A stretch of DNA of 64,000 nucleotides from Mycobacterium spongiae (GCF_018278905.1 NZ_CP046600.1:4030001-4094000), one strand, 5' to 3'; positions 26,839 through 39,324 are shown, numbered from the stretch's first letter. The notes: generated by a model not told the origin, from the sequence alone. Program-made: numbers and translations.

Positions 26839-27750
26839 TCATTCTGCATCGTCGCGGCGCGGGTCCGTGGCGCCACTCTCCTCCCACGAGCTCGCCCTTC
26901 CCCTCCTGCGCGCGGTGACGAACCTTGGCCGCCCGGCCAGATCCTCGTGGGCACGCACGTCGTGGAAGAGTTCTGTGCGGTTGACCACATCGATCGTCAA
27001 CGACGACGTGGTCTCGTCATGTTCAACCGCGAGTCGACCGCCGGGGCGCAGCCAGCGCCCGGCCAGACCGACGACTGCGGATATCACCGTCATCCCATCG
27101 GGACCGGCAAACAACGCATGATGCGGATCATGGTGCGCTACTTCTGGTTCCAGAACCGCACCATCAGGGATGTAAGGAGGGTTGGACACTACGAGGTCGA
27201 CATGACCGTCGAGCTCAGGAAGCAGCCCCGGCGTGGTGACGTCAGCACGCAGCAACTCAACGTTGGTGCCTTCAGCGTTGCGGCGCGCGTAATCGAGCGC
27301 CGACTCGCAATCGTCGATACCCAAGATCCGGGCCTGTAGTCCACGCTCGGCTCGGTGCTGGGCTAGCGCGACGGCTAAAGCACCCGATCCGGTGCACACG
27401 TCGACGATGACGGGTCGCGCGCCAATCGCCTGGCCAGCGGCCCACGCCACGATGGACTCGGTCTCCGGACGCGGTATGAACACTCCAGGGCCCACCTGAA
27501 GGGCCACCGGGCCGAACGATACGGTCCCGGTCAGATGCTGGAGCGGCACCCGCTGCGCACGCGCAGCGACGAGCTCGTGATAGCGGCCGAAGAACTCGTC
27601 ACCAGGCGGCTCCAACATCCGCAGCCGACCGCGGTCGGTGCCCGCGACGTGGGCGGCCAATAGTTCGGCATCGCAGCGGGCGGAATCGATCCCCGCTTCG
27701 GCGAATAGCGCCGCCGCGTCGTCAATCGTCTGCCGCAGCCGGGTCATCAT
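26839..27750 (-). CDS. prmC: Release factor glutamine methyltransferase PrmC (HemK)
   Basis: 303 residues. Methylates the Gln of the GGQ motif in release factors. SAM-binding '[15 protein letters not shown]' and the active-site 'VSNPPYIP' are present. Start ATG at 27750 overlaps the prfA stop (ATGA), so enzyme and substrate genes are translationally coupled. The C-terminal tail is Arg/Asp/Glu-rich and poorly conserved. Rv1300 orthologue. Confidence 0.95.
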   Translation of the reverse strand: MMTRLRQTIDDAAALFAEAGIDSARCDAELLAAHVAGTDRGRLRMLEPPGDEFFGRYHELVAARAQRVPLQHLTGTVSFGPVALQVGPGVFIPRPETESIVAWAAGQAIGARPVIVDVCTGSGALAVALAQHRAERGLQARILGIDDCESALDYARRNAEGTNVELLRADVTTPGLLPELDGHVDLVVSNPPYIPDGAVLEPEVAHHDPHHALFAGPDGMTVISAVVGLAGRWLRPGGRLAVEHDETTSSLTIDVVNRTELFHDVRAHEDLAGRPRFVTARRRGRASSWEESGATDPRRDDAE

Positions 27751-28823
27751 TGTTGCTGTTGTAGCCGCGCCTGCTTGTCGGCGTCGGTCAGGGCGTCGAA
27801 GAGCGCGTCCAGGTCACCTTGGAGAACGTGATCGAGATTGTGTGACTTGTAGCCGATTCGGTGATCGGTGATCCGGTTTTCCGGAAAGTTGTAGGTACGA
27901 ATCCGTTCGCTGCGGTCCACGGTGCGGATCTGGCTGGCCCGATCCGCGGACGCGTCGGCCAGCGCCTGCTCTTCGGCGATCGCCTGCAGTCGCGCGGCCA
28001 ACACCTGCAGCGCGCGCGTCTTGTTCTGCAGTTGTGAACGTTCGTTTTGGCAGGTCACGACGATTCCTGTGGGTAAGTGGGTGATGCGCACCGCGGAGTC
28101 GGTCGTATTGACACCTTGGCCGCCCTTCCCCGACGACCGGAAGACGTCGATGCGCAGTTCCGACTCGTCAATCACCACCTCGCCAACCTCTTCAGGTTCT
28201 GGATATACCAGCACTCCCGCTGCCGAAGTGTGCACGCGACCTTGCGATTCCGTCACAGGGACCCGCTGCACCCGGTGTACGCCACCCTCAAACTTCATTC
28301 GCGACCACACCCCGTCGGCGGTGTCGCCCTTGCTCGCGATAGCCAGCGTCGCATCCTTGTAGCCGCCCAGATCGGAGGTGGTTTCGTCCAGCACGGTCAC
28401 TGTCCAGCCATGTCGTTCGGCGTAGCGGATGTACATCCGGGCGAGGTCGGCGGCGAACAACGCGGATTCTTCGCCTCCCTCGCCGGACTTGACCTCAAGC
28501 ACGATGTCGTCGGCGTCGTGTGGGTCCCGCGGTGCGAGCATGTCGGTCAGCGCAGTGTCCAGCTCGACGACGACAGCTTCTAGTTCAACGACTTCCTCGG
28601 CGAAAGAAGCATCGGCTGCTGCCAGTTCACGGCCGGCCTCCAGGTCGTCGCGCGCAGCCACCAGCTTGCGATGGGTGGCGATAATCGGCGCCAATCGGGC
28701 AAACCGACGCCCAACCTTGCGGGCCTCGTCCGGCTTGCTGTGCAGTTCGGGATCGGCCAGCGCTGCCTCTAACTCGGCGTGTTCGGCCAGCAGCACGTCA
28801 ATCGTCTGTAGCGGCTGCGTCAT
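27747..28823 (-). CDS. prfA: Peptide chain release factor 1
   Basis: 358 residues. Reads UAA/UAG stop codons. The peptidyl-tRNA hydrolysis motif is in '[15 protein letters not shown]'; the stop-codon recognition 'PVTES' (PxT) is in '[15 protein letters not shown]'. I chose the ATG at 28823 ([10 protein letters not shown]) over four extra upstream codons; GAGGTG lies a few bases ahead. Rv1299 orthologue. Confidence 0.96.
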   Translation of the reverse strand: MTQPLQTIDVLLAEHAELEAALADPELHSKPDEARKVGRRFARLAPIIATHRKLVAARDDLEAGRELAAADASFAEEVVELEAVVVELDTALTDMLAPRDPHDADDIVLEVKSGEGGEESALFAADLARMYIRYAERHGWTVTVLDETTSDLGGYKDATLAIASKGDTADGVWSRMKFEGGVHRVQRVPVTESQGRVHTSAAGVLVYPEPEEVGEVVIDESELRIDVFRSSGKGGQGVNTTDSAVRITHLPTGIVVTCQNERSQLQNKTRALQVLAARLQAIAEEQALADASADRASQIRTVDRSERIRTYNFPENRITDHRIGYKSHNLDHVLQGDLDALFDALTDADKQARLQQQQ

Positions 28824-28865
28824 CACACACCTCACTTCCGGCGAGCCGATTGCCCCAAACGCGAA

Positions 28866-28908
28866 CCGACGCCCGGCCTGTGCCGTTCGTGCACAGTTCG
28901 GGCGTCGG
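28866..28908 (-). terminator. Long hairpin between rpmE and prfA
   Basis: Minus-strand stem CCGACGCCCG / CGGGCGTCGG (10 perfect pairs), extended inside by CTGTGC / GCACAG around a 7-base loop. No T-run follows. It starts 8 bases after the rpmE stop, so it may partly terminate or protect the rpmE message ahead of prfA. Confidence 0.65.
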
Positions 28909-28916
28909 GAAGCGAG

Positions 28917-29171
28917 CTACTTGTCGGCGGTGTCCGGGCTGGCGGCGGCTTTGTCAGCCGCGGCCTTGCGCTTGCCATAGCGACGTTCGAAACGGGCCAC
29001 CCGGCCACCGCTGTCGAGGATCTTCTGCTTGCCCGTGTAGAAGGGGTGGCATTGTGAGCAAACCTCGACATGGATGTGACCGCCCGGCTTGGTGCTGCGG
29101 GTCTGGAAAGTATTGCCGCACCCGCAGAGCACAGTGGTCTCCTCGTATGCGGGATGAATATCCGATTTCAT
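28917..29171 (-). CDS. rpmE: 50S ribosomal protein L31, zinc-binding form
   Basis: 84 residues. Cys16, Cys18, Cys38 and Cys41 ('LCGCG', 'CSQCH') make it the zinc-containing (C+) version, the one expected to be replaced by a Cys-free paralogue in zinc starvation. Shine-Dalgarno GAGGA lies just upstream of the ATG. Rv1298 orthologue. It lies 224 bases downstream of rho. Confidence 0.96.
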   Translation of the reverse strand: MKSDIHPAYEETTVLCGCGNTFQTRSTKPGGHIHVEVCSQCHPFYTGKQKILDSGGRVARFERRYGKRKAAADKAAASPDTADK

Positions 29172-29257
29172 GCTGTCCTCTTCGATCGTTGGCGGCCATG
29201 TGAGTCCCGTGTTCGATGTGGCGATCGGGCCTGCGCCTGCGGGTTGGCCGAGCGTCG

Positions 29258-29263
29258 ATTATG
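29258..29263 (-). promoter_or_regulatory. Candidate extended -10 for rpmE
   Basis: In the 224-base rho-rpmE gap the minus strand reads TGGCATAAT, an extended -10 about 90 bases before the rpmE start. No good -35 accompanies it. The rest of 29172-29395 holds no gene I can support. Confidence 0.35.
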
Positions 29264-29395
29264 CCAGGTCAACCACCATCATCCCAAACAGCGCGATGCG
29301 CGAGCGCATTCCCGGCGACGCGGCAGCTCAAGGACCACCCGAGCCAACTGCAGTGGCGGTGATGCCACGCCGCGTGACGTCAGTTCAACGTCGAG

Positions 29396-31258
29396 CTAGT
29401 CGTTGTCCATCGACCCCGGCGTCGTCTTGGACACCTGCACCAGGAACTCGTAGTTGTTCTTCGTCTTGCGCAGCTGCGACATCAGCAGGTCAATGGCTTG
29501 ATGAGAGTCGAGACCCGAGAGCACCCGGCGAAGCTTGTGCACGATGGCGAACTCGTCGGGAGACAGCAGAAGTTCGTCCTTGCGGGTGCCCGAGGGGTTC
29601 ACGTCGACCGCGGGGAAAACTCGCCGTTCGGCGATCTTGCGGTCCAGCTTGAGTTCGGCGTTGCCGGTGCCCTTGAACTCCTCAAAGATCACGGTGTCGC
29701 CGGTGGAACCGGTTTCGACCATCGCGGTGGCGATGATGGTCAGTGATCCGCCTTCCTCGATATTGCGGGCGGCGCCAAGGAACCGCTTGGGCGGGTACAG
29801 CGCGGTGGAGTCGACACCACCGGACAAGATCCGGCCCGACGCCGGCGAGGCGTTGTTGTAGGCACGGCCCAGTCGAGTGATCGAGTCGAGCAGAACCACG
29901 ACGTCCTTGCCTTGCTCCACGAGCCGCTTGGCGCGCTCAATGGCCAGCTCCGCGACCGACGTGTGGTCGGACGGGGGGCGGTCGAACGTTGAGGCGATGA
30001 CTTCACCTTTCACCGAACGCTGCATGTCGGTGACCTCCTCGGGCCGCTCGTCGACGAGCACGACCATGAGGTGGCATTCCGGGTTGTTCTTGGTGATCGC
30101 GTTGGCGATGTCCTGCAGGATTGTCGTCTTTCCGGCCTTGGGTGGTGAGACGATCAGCGCGCGCTGGCCCTTACCGATCGGCATGATGAGGTCGATGACC
30201 CGCGTGGTCAGCCGCTCGGTGGTGGTTTCCAGCCGAAGGCGCTGGTTGGGATACAGCGGTGTCAATTTGCCGAATTCAGGCCGCTTTTTCGCGTCCTCGA
30301 CGGATCCACCGTTGATGCTGTCCAGCCGCACCAGCGGGTTGAACTTCTGGCGCTGGTTGGGCTGTTCGCCTTCCCGGGGAACCCGAACCGCGCCGGTCAC
30401 GGCGTCACCGCGGCGCAAACCGTTCTTGCGCACCATATTCATGGACACGTAAACATCCTGGGGGCCGGCGAGGTAGCCGGAGGTGCGGACGAACGCGTAA
30501 TTATCGAGAACGTCAAGAATGCCGGCTACCGGTTGTACGACGTCGTCCTCGCGCAGTTCCGTATCGGCACCGTCACCGGACCGCTCGCCGCGGCGCCGGC
30601 GATCCCGGAACCGGCGACCCCGCCGGCCCTGGCGCCCTTCGCCGTCGTCGTCGCGCGGCTGCTGCCCGCCCGAACCTTGCTGGTCACCGCTTTGGTCACT
30701 ACCCGAGGTGGCGCCGCGCTCGTCGGTCTTGGCGTCCTGTTTGGCCCCTTGCCGGTTGTCGGTCCCGTCGGTGGCCTTGCCCTCGCGCTCCGGTTGCGTG
30801 GCGCCGCTGGAGGGCGACCCCGATTCGCGAGTGGCGCCGCGCCGGTCTCGGCCCGGTGCTTCGCTCTGGGCGTCTTCCTGTTTGGTGTCCTGCTTGTTGT
30901 CCTGCTTGTTGTCCTGTTTGGTGTCCTGTTTGTTTTGGGCGTCCGGTGCCTCGGCAGTGGCCTGCGGCTGTTCTTGGCTCGCGCTCTGCGATGGCTGGTC
31001 GCCGGTCGCGGCGCCGTTGGCCTGATCCCTGATCTCCTGGAGCGCGGCGATCAGCTCGTTCTTGCGCATACCCGATGTGCCCTTGACACCGGCCTGGCTA
31101 GCCAGAGCGCGCAGTTCGGGCAGCACCAACGTTGCCAACGAACCGGCGGGCTCATTGGTCTTGACGTCTGGGGTGTCCGAGGTGTCCGGGGCGACAGAAT
31201 CCGACGGCTTATCGGCGTCGGTGCCTTCCCCAGCCGTGATGAGGTCCGTATCGGTCAC
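29396..31258 (-). CDS. rho: Transcription termination factor Rho
   Basis: 620 residues from a GTG preceded by AAAGGAAAGGAAA. Hexameric RNA helicase that ends transcription. Order: Rho N-terminal helical domain (about 40-80), a long disordered insert (about 81-235) rich in Gln/Asp/Gly/Arg, the OB-fold RNA-binding domain (about 240-310) and the ATPase ('VSPPKAGKTTILQD' Walker A, 'VVLLDSITRLGRAYN' Walker B). The insert is typical of high-GC Actinobacteria and gives RNA affinity; here it carries a KQDT/KQDN repeat at residues 110-127. Slightly longer than Rv1297 as I recall it (602). Confidence 0.96.
   Translation of the reverse strand: MTDTDLITAGEGTDADKPSDSVAPDTSDTPDVKTNEPAGSLATLVLPELRALASQAGVKGTSGMRKNELIAALQEIRDQANGAATGDQPSQSASQEQPQATAEAPDAQNKQDTKQDNKQDNKQDTKQEDAQSEAPGRDRRGATRESGSPSSGATQPEREGKATDGTDNRQGAKQDAKTDERGATSGSDQSGDQQGSGGQQPRDDDGEGRQGRRGRRFRDRRRRGERSGDGADTELREDDVVQPVAGILDVLDNYAFVRTSGYLAGPQDVYVSMNMVRKNGLRRGDAVTGAVRVPREGEQPNQRQKFNPLVRLDSINGGSVEDAKKRPEFGKLTPLYPNQRLRLETTTERLTTRVIDLIMPIGKGQRALIVSPPKAGKTTILQDIANAITKNNPECHLMVVLVDERPEEVTDMQRSVKGEVIASTFDRPPSDHTSVAELAIERAKRLVEQGKDVVVLLDSITRLGRAYNNASPASGRILSGGVDSTALYPPKRFLGAARNIEEGGSLTIIATAMVETGSTGDTVIFEEFKGTGNAELKLDRKIAERRVFPAVDVNPSGTRKDELLLSPDEFAIVHKLRRVLSGLDSHQAIDLLMSQLRKTKNNYEFLVQVSKTTPGSMDND
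30878..30931 (-). repeat. 12-base-type tandem repeat in the rho disordered insert
   Basis: Encodes KQDT-KQDN-KQDN-KQDT-KQ in the low-complexity part of Rho. The repeat unit is a multiple of three, so expansion or loss keeps the frame. Confidence 0.7.
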
Positions 31259-31277
31259 GGATTTCCTTTCCTTTCCC

Positions 31278-31326
31278 CGCTGATCACGTCACACGGGGTT
31301 TTCTGCATTCAGCGGAGCGATCAGCG
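31278..31326 (-). promoter_or_regulatory. Inverted repeat at the rho ribosome-binding site
   Basis: CGCTGATC (31319-31326 on the minus strand) and GATCAGCG (31278-31285) are perfectly complementary, 33 bases apart, and the second arm touches the GGGGAAAGG that begins the rho ribosome-binding region. In RNA this would form a hairpin beside the translation start. Confidence 0.5.
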
Positions 31327-31473
31327 AGTTGCCGAGCGCCCAATCATCGACTCTGCAGCGGTGATCGCCAGCATCGGCGGCGAATATGGCAAGCCTCGTC
31401 CACAAGAAGGATTGGTAGTTGTCCGAGCGGCTAGGCAGTCGGATGCAGATGCTGCGATTGCTGGACGGCTCCG

Positions 31474-31502
31474 AGGATAGCCCCCTTCCTGGCCGGAAGC
31501 AA
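31474..31502 (-). promoter_or_regulatory. rho: Candidate rho promoter
   Basis: -35 TTGCTT (31497-31502), 17-base spacer, -10 TATCCT (31474-31479). Transcription from it gives a leader of about 210 bases before the rho GTG. The whole 267-base gap 31259-31525 holds no open frame I would call a gene. Confidence 0.5.
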
Positions 31503-31525
31503 GCAAGCTCACGCAACGTGGCGGT

Positions 31526-33617
<2,092 letters not shown>

Positions 33618-33621
<4 letters not shown>

Positions 33622-34943
33622 TCGCCGGTTCCTTCGAGTCGCAGGACGCTGGTCACAGCCTCAACCACGTCCAGGTGGACGAGCGCGTCAACGGTTTCCG
33701 AGAGCGCGGCGTCGGTGGCGAGGTGAGTCAGCACCACGATTCGGGCTCCCACGCGGTGCCCCCCCTCGCCCACCACACCTTCCTGGCGCACTTCGGCGAT
33801 GCTCACCGCACGTGTCGCGAACTCCGCCGCTACCGCGGACAACACACCCGGCTTGTCGGCAACATTCATGCTGACGTAGTAGCGCGTGGCAATCAAACCC
33901 ATTGGCGCCGCCGGAAGTTTGGCGTATTTCGACTCGCGAGGAGCGCGGCTGCCGAGGACTCGGTTGCGGGCGGCCATCACCAAGTCGCCGGTCACTGCCG
34001 ACGCGGTCGGCGCGCCACCGGCGCCCTGGCCATAGAACATCAGTCGCCCGGCGGCCTCGGCCTCGACCACCACGGCGTTGAAGGCACCGTTGACCGAGGC
34101 AAGCGGATGCGTCAGGGGAACCAGCGCCGGATAGACCCGAGCCGAAACCCGTTGCTGACCGGCGTCGGTGGTGATTCGCTCGCAGATCGACAACAGCTTG
34201 ATGGTGCAACCCAACGCACGCGCCGACTCGAAGTCGGCCGGCGTGATCTTGGTGATGCCCTCGCGATAAACGTCGTCGGCAGTCACCCGGGTGTGGAAGG
34301 CAATGGACGCCAGAATCGCCGCCTTGGCCGCGGCGTCATAGCCTTCGACGTCCGCGGTGGGATCGGCTTCGGCATAGCCCAGCGCGCTGGCATCGGCCAA
34401 CGCCTTGCCGTAGTCGGCACCGGTGCTGTCCATTTCGGAGAGGATGTAGTTGGTCGTGCCATTGACAATCCCGGCCACCCGTCGCACCGTATCGCCGGCC
34501 AGCGACTGCGTGAGCGGCCGGATCACGGGGATAGCACCGGCCACCGCGGCCTCGAAATACAAGTCGACATGCGCGCTTTCGGCGGCCTGTGACAATTCTC
34601 CCGTGGACGTGGCCAACAGTGCCTTGTTCGCCGTAACGACAGACTTGCCACGCTCGAGGGCAGACAGGATCGCCTTGCGCGACGGTTCTACCGGCCCCAT
34701 CAGCTCGACGACGATGTCCACATCCTCGCGGGATACGAGTTCTTCGATGTTGTCGGTCAGCAATTCGATCGGCACACCTCGGTCCGCGGCCACCCGGCGC
34801 ACTCCGATGCCGCGTAGTGCCAGCGGGGCACCGACGCGGGCAGCGAGATCGTCGGCGCTGTCCTCAATGATGCGGACAACTTCGCTTCCGACGTTGCCCA
34901 ATCCGAGCACGGCAATGCCGACCGGCTTTTCGTCACCCGACAC
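33618..34943 (-). CDS. thrA: Homoserine dehydrogenase
   Basis: 441 residues: N-terminal NAD(P)-binding '[12 protein letters not shown]', catalytic middle domain with 'GVRRVA...' and '[14 protein letters not shown]', and a C-terminal ACT domain (about 355-435, '[18 protein letters not shown]') for threonine feedback. Reduces aspartate semialdehyde to homoserine. Three bases after lysA. Rv1294 orthologue. Confidence 0.96.
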
Positions 34944-34946
34944 GGG

Positions 34947-36365
34947 TCACCTCACTTCCAGACTCAGCAGGTCGTCGACCGTCTCCCGCCGCAGCAGCAG
35001 GCGCGCCTCGCCAGCGCGCACCGCGACCACAGCGGGCCGGCCGACCATGTTGTAACGGCTTGACAGCGAGTAGCAGTAGGCGCCGGTAGCCGCCACCGCT
35101 ACCAGGTCGCCCGGACCGAGGTCGTCAGGCACCCACGCATCGCGTACGACGATATCTCCGCTTTCACAATGCTTTCCAACGACACGAGCCCGCACCGCGG
35201 GCGCATCGCTGACTCGGGAGACCAACCGCACGTCATACTGGGCGTCATAGAGCGCGGTGCGGATGTTGTCACTCATGCCGCCATCGACGCTGACGTAGCG
35301 CCGGGTCGCGGTGGAGCTCACATCGACATCCTTGACCGTGCCGACTTCATAGAGCGTGACGGTGCCGGGTCCGACGATCGCGCGTCCAGGCTCGACCACC
35401 AGCTTGGGGGCCGGCAGGCCCACCGCGTTCGATTCGTCGCTGACGATCGTGCTCAACCTGGCGGCCAGCTCGTCTATCGGCGGTGGATCATCGTCGGCCT
35501 GATACGAGATGCCCAGGCCGCCACCAAGATCGACAGTCGAGATCTGGGCGGCCTTGTCCGGACCGAGTTGGTCGAATATCGCACGCAGCAGGCCAATGAC
35601 ACGGTGCGCGGCGATTTCGAAACCCGCAACGTCGAAGATCTGCGAACCGATATGGCTGTGCAACCCGACCAGGCGCAGACTATCGGTGGCGAACACCCGC
35701 GCAACCGCGGCCATAGCGGCGCCGCTGGCCACCGACAGTCCGAACTTCTGGTCTTCGTGCGCGGTGGAAATGAACTCGTGGGTATGCGCTTCCACACCGA
35801 CGGTCAGCCGCACCAGGACATCCTGGACGATCCCCGCGTCGCCGGCGATCCGATCCAGTCGCTCGATTTCGGTCATCGAATCGACGACGACGTGGCCGAC
35901 GCCGGCCTTGACCGCCGCCGTCAATTCCTCGACTGATTTATTGTTGCCGTGGAGCGTGATCCGATCCGGCGGGAAATTCGCGTGCAGCGCAACCGCCAAC
36001 TCACCGCCACTGCACACGTCGAGACAAAGACCTTCTTCATCGATCCAACGGGCTATTTCGCTACACAGGAATGCCTTAGCGGCGTAATGCACATTGGCGC
36101 CACCGCCGAATGCCGCCGCAGTCTCTCGGCAGCGCCAGCGAAAATCGTCTTCGTCGATGACGAACAACGGAGTCCCGTACTCCCGAGCGAGGTGCGTTAG
36201 TGCGACCCCGGCAATGCCGGCTACCCCCGTCGCATCTCGAGTAGTGTTGCGCGGCCACACATTCGGCGCCAGCCACAACAACTCGTCGGCCGACTGCGGG
36301 CGCGGCGGACTCGTACCCAGGCGAGGCTCTTCGGCGTGCCGGGGGCCGGCAGGATGGGCGTTCAC
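34947..36365 (-). CDS. lysA: Diaminopimelate decarboxylase
   Basis: 472 residues; last step of lysine synthesis. PLP Lys97 in 'VHYAAKAFL', the specificity helix '[10 protein letters not shown]', '[11 protein letters not shown]' and the substrate Cys-Glu-Ser in 'KHCESGD'. The ATG at 36365 overlaps the argS stop (ATGA), which supports it, though it gives about 25 more N-terminal residues than the H37Rv protein I recall (Rv1293, 447); the extra part ([17 protein letters not shown]...) is Pro/Arg-rich. Confidence 0.94.
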   Translation of the reverse strand: MNAHPAGPRHAEEPRLGTSPPRPQSADELLWLAPNVWPRNTTRDATGVAGIAGVALTHLAREYGTPLFVIDEDDFRWRCRETAAAFGGGANVHYAAKAFLCSEIARWIDEEGLCLDVCSGGELAVALHANFPPDRITLHGNNKSVEELTAAVKAGVGHVVVDSMTEIERLDRIAGDAGIVQDVLVRLTVGVEAHTHEFISTAHEDQKFGLSVASGAAMAAVARVFATDSLRLVGLHSHIGSQIFDVAGFEIAAHRVIGLLRAIFDQLGPDKAAQISTVDLGGGLGISYQADDDPPPIDELAARLSTIVSDESNAVGLPAPKLVVEPGRAIVGPGTVTLYEVGTVKDVDVSSTATRRYVSVDGGMSDNIRTALYDAQYDVRLVSRVSDAPAVRARVVGKHCESGDIVVRDAWVPDDLGPGDLVAVAATGAYCYSLSSRYNMVGRPAVVAVRAGEARLLLRRETVDDLLSLEVR

Positions 36366-38014
36366 ATTCGCTCCGGGGCGCTGACGGCAAGGATTGCCAA
36401 ACCGTTGGCGAGGACTTGGCGGGTGGCCTCACACAGAGCGAGGCGGGCGGTGTGCAAGGCGGTAGGTTGCTCGTCCCCTTGGGGCAGCACCCGGCATGAA
36501 TCGTAGAACCGATGGTAGTCGCCAGCAAGATCTTCCAGGTACCGGCATACCCGGTGTGGTTCGCGCAGGGACGCGGCCGTTTTGAGCACTCGGGGGAATT
36601 CGCCGATGGTGCGCAGCAGCGCACCTTCCTTGTCGTGGCTGAGCAGCTCAAGTTGCGTAGTCTCGGGGATCAACCCGAGTTCGGCGGCGTTGCGGGCCAG
36701 CGCCGAAAGCCGGGCATGCGCGTATTGCACATAGTAAACCGGGTTTTCATTCGACGCCGACGACCACAGCGCCAGGTCGATGTCGATCGCGGTGTCCACC
36801 GAGGACCGGATCAGACTGTACCGCGCCGCATCAACACCGATCGCCTCTACCAGGTCATCCAGCGTGAGCACCGTACCCGCCCGCTTGCTCATCCGAACCG
36901 GCTGGCCGTCGCGGACCAGGTTGACCATCTGCCCGATGAGAACCTCGACGGCCGCCGGATCGTCACCGAACGCCGCGGCAGCGGCCTTGAGCCGGGCAAT
37001 GTATCCGTGATGGTCGGCGCCCAACATGTAGATGCAGAGGTCGAAACCGCGTTGACGCTTGTCCAGGTAGTAGGCGAGATCACCCGCGATATAGGCAGGC
37101 TTACCGTCACTCTTGATCACGACGCGGTCTTTATCGTCACCAAACGCGCTGGTGCGCAACCACGTTGCGCCGTCCTTCTCGTAGATGTTGCCAGTCTCTC
37201 GCAGCCGAGCGATGGCTTCATCGACCCGGCCACTCGTGTGCATCGAGTCCTCATGCGTGTACACGTCGAAGTCGGTGCCGAATTCGTGCAGGGACTCTTT
37301 GATGTGAGTGAACATCAGGTCGACGCCGATTTCGCGGAAGGTCTCGCGTAACCCCGTCTCGGGCAGGGTCAACGCGTCGGGAGCCTTGTGCAGAACCTGC
37401 GCGGCGATGTCGGCGATGTAACTGCCCGCGTAGCCGTCGGCCGGGGCGGGTCGACCCTCGGCCGCAGCGATCAGCGAGGTGACAAAGCGGTCGATCTGGG
37501 CGCCATGGTCGTTGAAGTAGTACTCGCGCACCACGTCGGCACCCTGCGTCGACAGCAGGCGGCCCAGTGCGTCGCCGACCGCGGCCCAGCGGGTACCACC
37601 GATGTGAATCGGCCCGGTGGGGTTGGCCGAGACGAATTCCAGGTTGACGTTGCAGCCGGCCAGTGCGTCGGAGCTACCGAAGTCCGCGCCCGCGTCAATG
37701 ACCGCATTGACAATCTTGGCCTGCGCCGACGCCTGTAGCCGCAGGTTGATAAAACCCGGGCCGGCCACCTCTGCGGTGGCAATGCCGTCGGCCTCCGCGA
37801 GCGCATCGGCGAGCCATCCAGCCAGCTCACGCGGGTTCGTGCCGACCTTCTTGCCGAGCTGCAGCGCCAGATTGCTGGCATAATCGCCGTGCTCGGGGAG
37901 CCGCGGCCGCTCCACCGCCACGGTCTGCGGCAACGCAGACACGTCGAGGCCACGCTCGGCAAGCACCGCATTGGCGGTGGTTTTGAGCAGCTCAGCCAGG
38001 TCGGCGGGGGTCAC
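36362..38014 (-). CDS. argS: Arginyl-tRNA synthetase
   Basis: 550 residues, class I. Signature '[13 protein letters not shown]' (HIGH equivalent) and '[11 protein letters not shown]' (KMSKS equivalent) are visible; N-terminal Add-1 domain and C-terminal anticodon domain are complete. First gene of the amino-acid operon and, on the other strand, neighbour of a tRNA-Arg gene 124 bases away. Rv1292 orthologue. Confidence 0.97.
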   Translation of the reverse strand: MTPADLAELLKTTANAVLAERGLDVSALPQTVAVERPRLPEHGDYASNLALQLGKKVGTNPRELAGWLADALAEADGIATAEVAGPGFINLRLQASAQAKIVNAVIDAGADFGSSDALAGCNVNLEFVSANPTGPIHIGGTRWAAVGDALGRLLSTQGADVVREYYFNDHGAQIDRFVTSLIAAAEGRPAPADGYAGSYIADIAAQVLHKAPDALTLPETGLRETFREIGVDLMFTHIKESLHEFGTDFDVYTHEDSMHTSGRVDEAIARLRETGNIYEKDGATWLRTSAFGDDKDRVVIKSDGKPAYIAGDLAYYLDKRQRGFDLCIYMLGADHHGYIARLKAAAAAFGDDPAAVEVLIGQMVNLVRDGQPVRMSKRAGTVLTLDDLVEAIGVDAARYSLIRSSVDTAIDIDLALWSSASNENPVYYVQYAHARLSALARNAAELGLIPETTQLELLSHDKEGALLRTIGEFPRVLKTAASLREPHRVCRYLEDLAGDYHRFYDSCRVLPQGDEQPTALHTARLALCEATRQVLANGLAILAVSAPERM

Positions 38015-38138
38015 GAACGTCCATCCTATGGGCTGGGGTGCCTACGCCCCGAATCCATTCCAGTGACCATGGATCTGCTGGCATGCGTTACTCTGGCTGG
38101 GCTTGTTTATGCCCTACGGCGCAGCAGGTTGTCGGTGC

Positions 38139-38211
38139 GCCCCCGTAGCTCAGGGGATAGAGCGTCTGCCTCCGGAGCAGAAGGCCGCAGGTTCGAATCC
38201 TGCCGGGGGCA
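38139..38211 (+). tRNA. tRNA-Arg (anticodon CCG)
   Basis: 73 bases. Acceptor GCCCCCG pairs with CGGGGGC, discriminator A; the anticodon arm is TCTGC CTCCGGA GCAGA with CCG; T-arm GGTTCGAATCC. CCA is not encoded. It marks the junction between the conserved argS side and the variable region on the right. Confidence 0.97.
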
Positions 38212-38323
38212 CAGCTTTGTTGCTGGCTCTGGAGGCGCTATCTGACCAGCGCTGATTCTGAATCCGCACAAGCTTCGCACGACGAGGCCGATTGGGCGCG
38301 TCCTTAGGGCTCGGGAATTCACC

Positions 38324-38515
38324 ATGGAGCCCGCACCAGGCGGCACCGCTACTCCTAGACCTCAGAACGACATTGCGCTGCCCTCAGACATCACAGCCAT
38401 CAGCGACTGGGCCGATGTCGACACCCCTAGCGGTCCGGGTATGTGGAGGGCTACCACGCGGGATCGGAGAAAACAGACTTTCACCTTTCAGCTGCCGGAA
38501 GGATCTGATCGATAG
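38324..38515 (+). CDS. Possible small protein (doubtful)
   Basis: 63 residues (MEPAPGGTATPRPQND... WADVDTPSGPGMW...). No Shine-Dalgarno, no family I recognise, and the end overlaps the antisense gene at 38488. It may be a remnant. The rest of 38212-38487 shows nothing else. Confidence 0.2.
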   Translation: MEPAPGGTATPRPQNDIALPSDITAISDWADVDTPSGPGMWRATTRDRRKQTFTFQLPEGSDR

Positions 38516-38781
38516 ATCGGCCAGACTTCCAGGTAAGCGTCAATCGCACGCTCAACCGCCAATCCATACTCATTCGGAGCCCATTCTGGCCCAAAGGTCT
38601 TCATCAACGCATCAGAAAGCAGATCCACAACACGGTCGCTCTGCTCATTGGTCGGCTTCTGTGAGCTAAGAAGCTCGGCAAGAAAGGCGGAGTCACGACG
38701 CTCCAGTTCTTCCACGATCAGGGTGCGGTGTTCGGCTGGAATCGCATCGAGGACTTGCTCATGGGTTTCTCCATCTAACAC
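38488..38781 (-). CDS. Hypothetical helical protein
   Basis: 97 residues from a GTG. Composition (Glu, Asp, Leu, Ala; 'VVDLLSDALMKTFGPEW', 'VERAIDAYLEVWP') looks like a real folded helical protein, not a shadow, and nothing better lies on the other strand. No recognised domain, no clear Shine-Dalgarno. The coding sequence is less GC-rich than its neighbours, which together with the tRNA next door may mean transfer. Confidence 0.5.
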   Translation of the reverse strand: MLDGETHEQVLDAIPAEHRTLIVEELERRDSAFLAELLSSQKPTNEQSDRVVDLLSDALMKTFGPEWAPNEYGLAVERAIDAYLEVWPIYRSDPSGS

Positions 38782-38876
38782 GGCTGTTCGCCCACGCAGT
38801 TACCACTTGGCCGTCCCTCTTCTCCATGCTCCGTTAGCCCGCGGATATGCCCGTTGCCGGGCGCCGTCTCCATCTC

Positions 38877-38973
38877 GCCAAGAATCTATAGAGGATCCAT
38901 AAAGGGCCGGAGCTGATTCTGAGGTCACGCAAAACAGCGCAACCACCAATCACATCAGCACAGGAGACCCACA
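38877..38973 (+). repeat. Duplicated promoter/leader, copy 1
   Basis: About 97 bases ahead of the first DUF732 gene are nearly identical to 39426-39520 ahead of the second. They contain CTATAG and CCATAAAG as possible -10 elements and CACAGGAG as ribosome-binding site. Confidence 0.8.
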
Positions 38974-39309
38974 ATGTTCACCCGTCGCTTCGCCACCTCG
39001 GTTGCCGGCACCACCCTCACCGCCGCCGCTCTCGGCCTGGCCAGTCTCGGCTTCGCCGGGGCCGCCAACGCAGGCAGCGTCGATGATGCGTTCCTCGCAC
39101 AGCTGGAAGAGGACGGCATCACCCCGCCGAGCGCGGCGCGTGCCATCAGCTATGCACACGCCGTCTGCGACGCTCTCGATGAGGGCCACTCCAGCAAGGC
39201 AGTCATCAGCGCGGTCGCCAAAGCGACCGGCCTGAGCCGTAAGGGCGCCAAGACGTTCTCTGTCGACGCCGCGTCGGCCTACTGCCCGGAGTACGTGACC
39301 TCGAGCTAG
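38974..39309 (+). CDS. Secreted DUF732 protein, copy 1
   Basis: 111 residues. Sec signal peptide (RR near the start, hydrophobic core, probable cleavage after 'AANA', residue 33), then a small DUF732 domain with two Cys (65 and 103) that probably form a disulfide. '[12 protein letters not shown]' and 'YCPEYVTSS' are hallmark blocks. Orthologue of Rv1291c; exported, function unknown. AGGAG precedes the ATG, and a hairpin lies 15 bases after the stop. Confidence 0.92.
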   Translation: MFTRRFATSVAGTTLTAAALGLASLGFAGAANAGSVDDAFLAQLEEDGITPPSAARAISYAHAVCDALDEGHSSKAVISAVAKATGLSRKGAKTFSVDAASAYCPEYVTSS

Positions 39310-39324
39310 CTCCCACAACCACGC

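Noticed and set aside
34450..35055. Frame opposite thrA and the lysA end
   Set aside because: Ser/Thr/Arg-rich antisense shadow of two confirmed genes.
38139..38211. Prophage or integrative element attached to tRNA-Arg
   Set aside because: No integrase, phage gene or second copy of the tRNA 3' end was seen in the following 12 kb.
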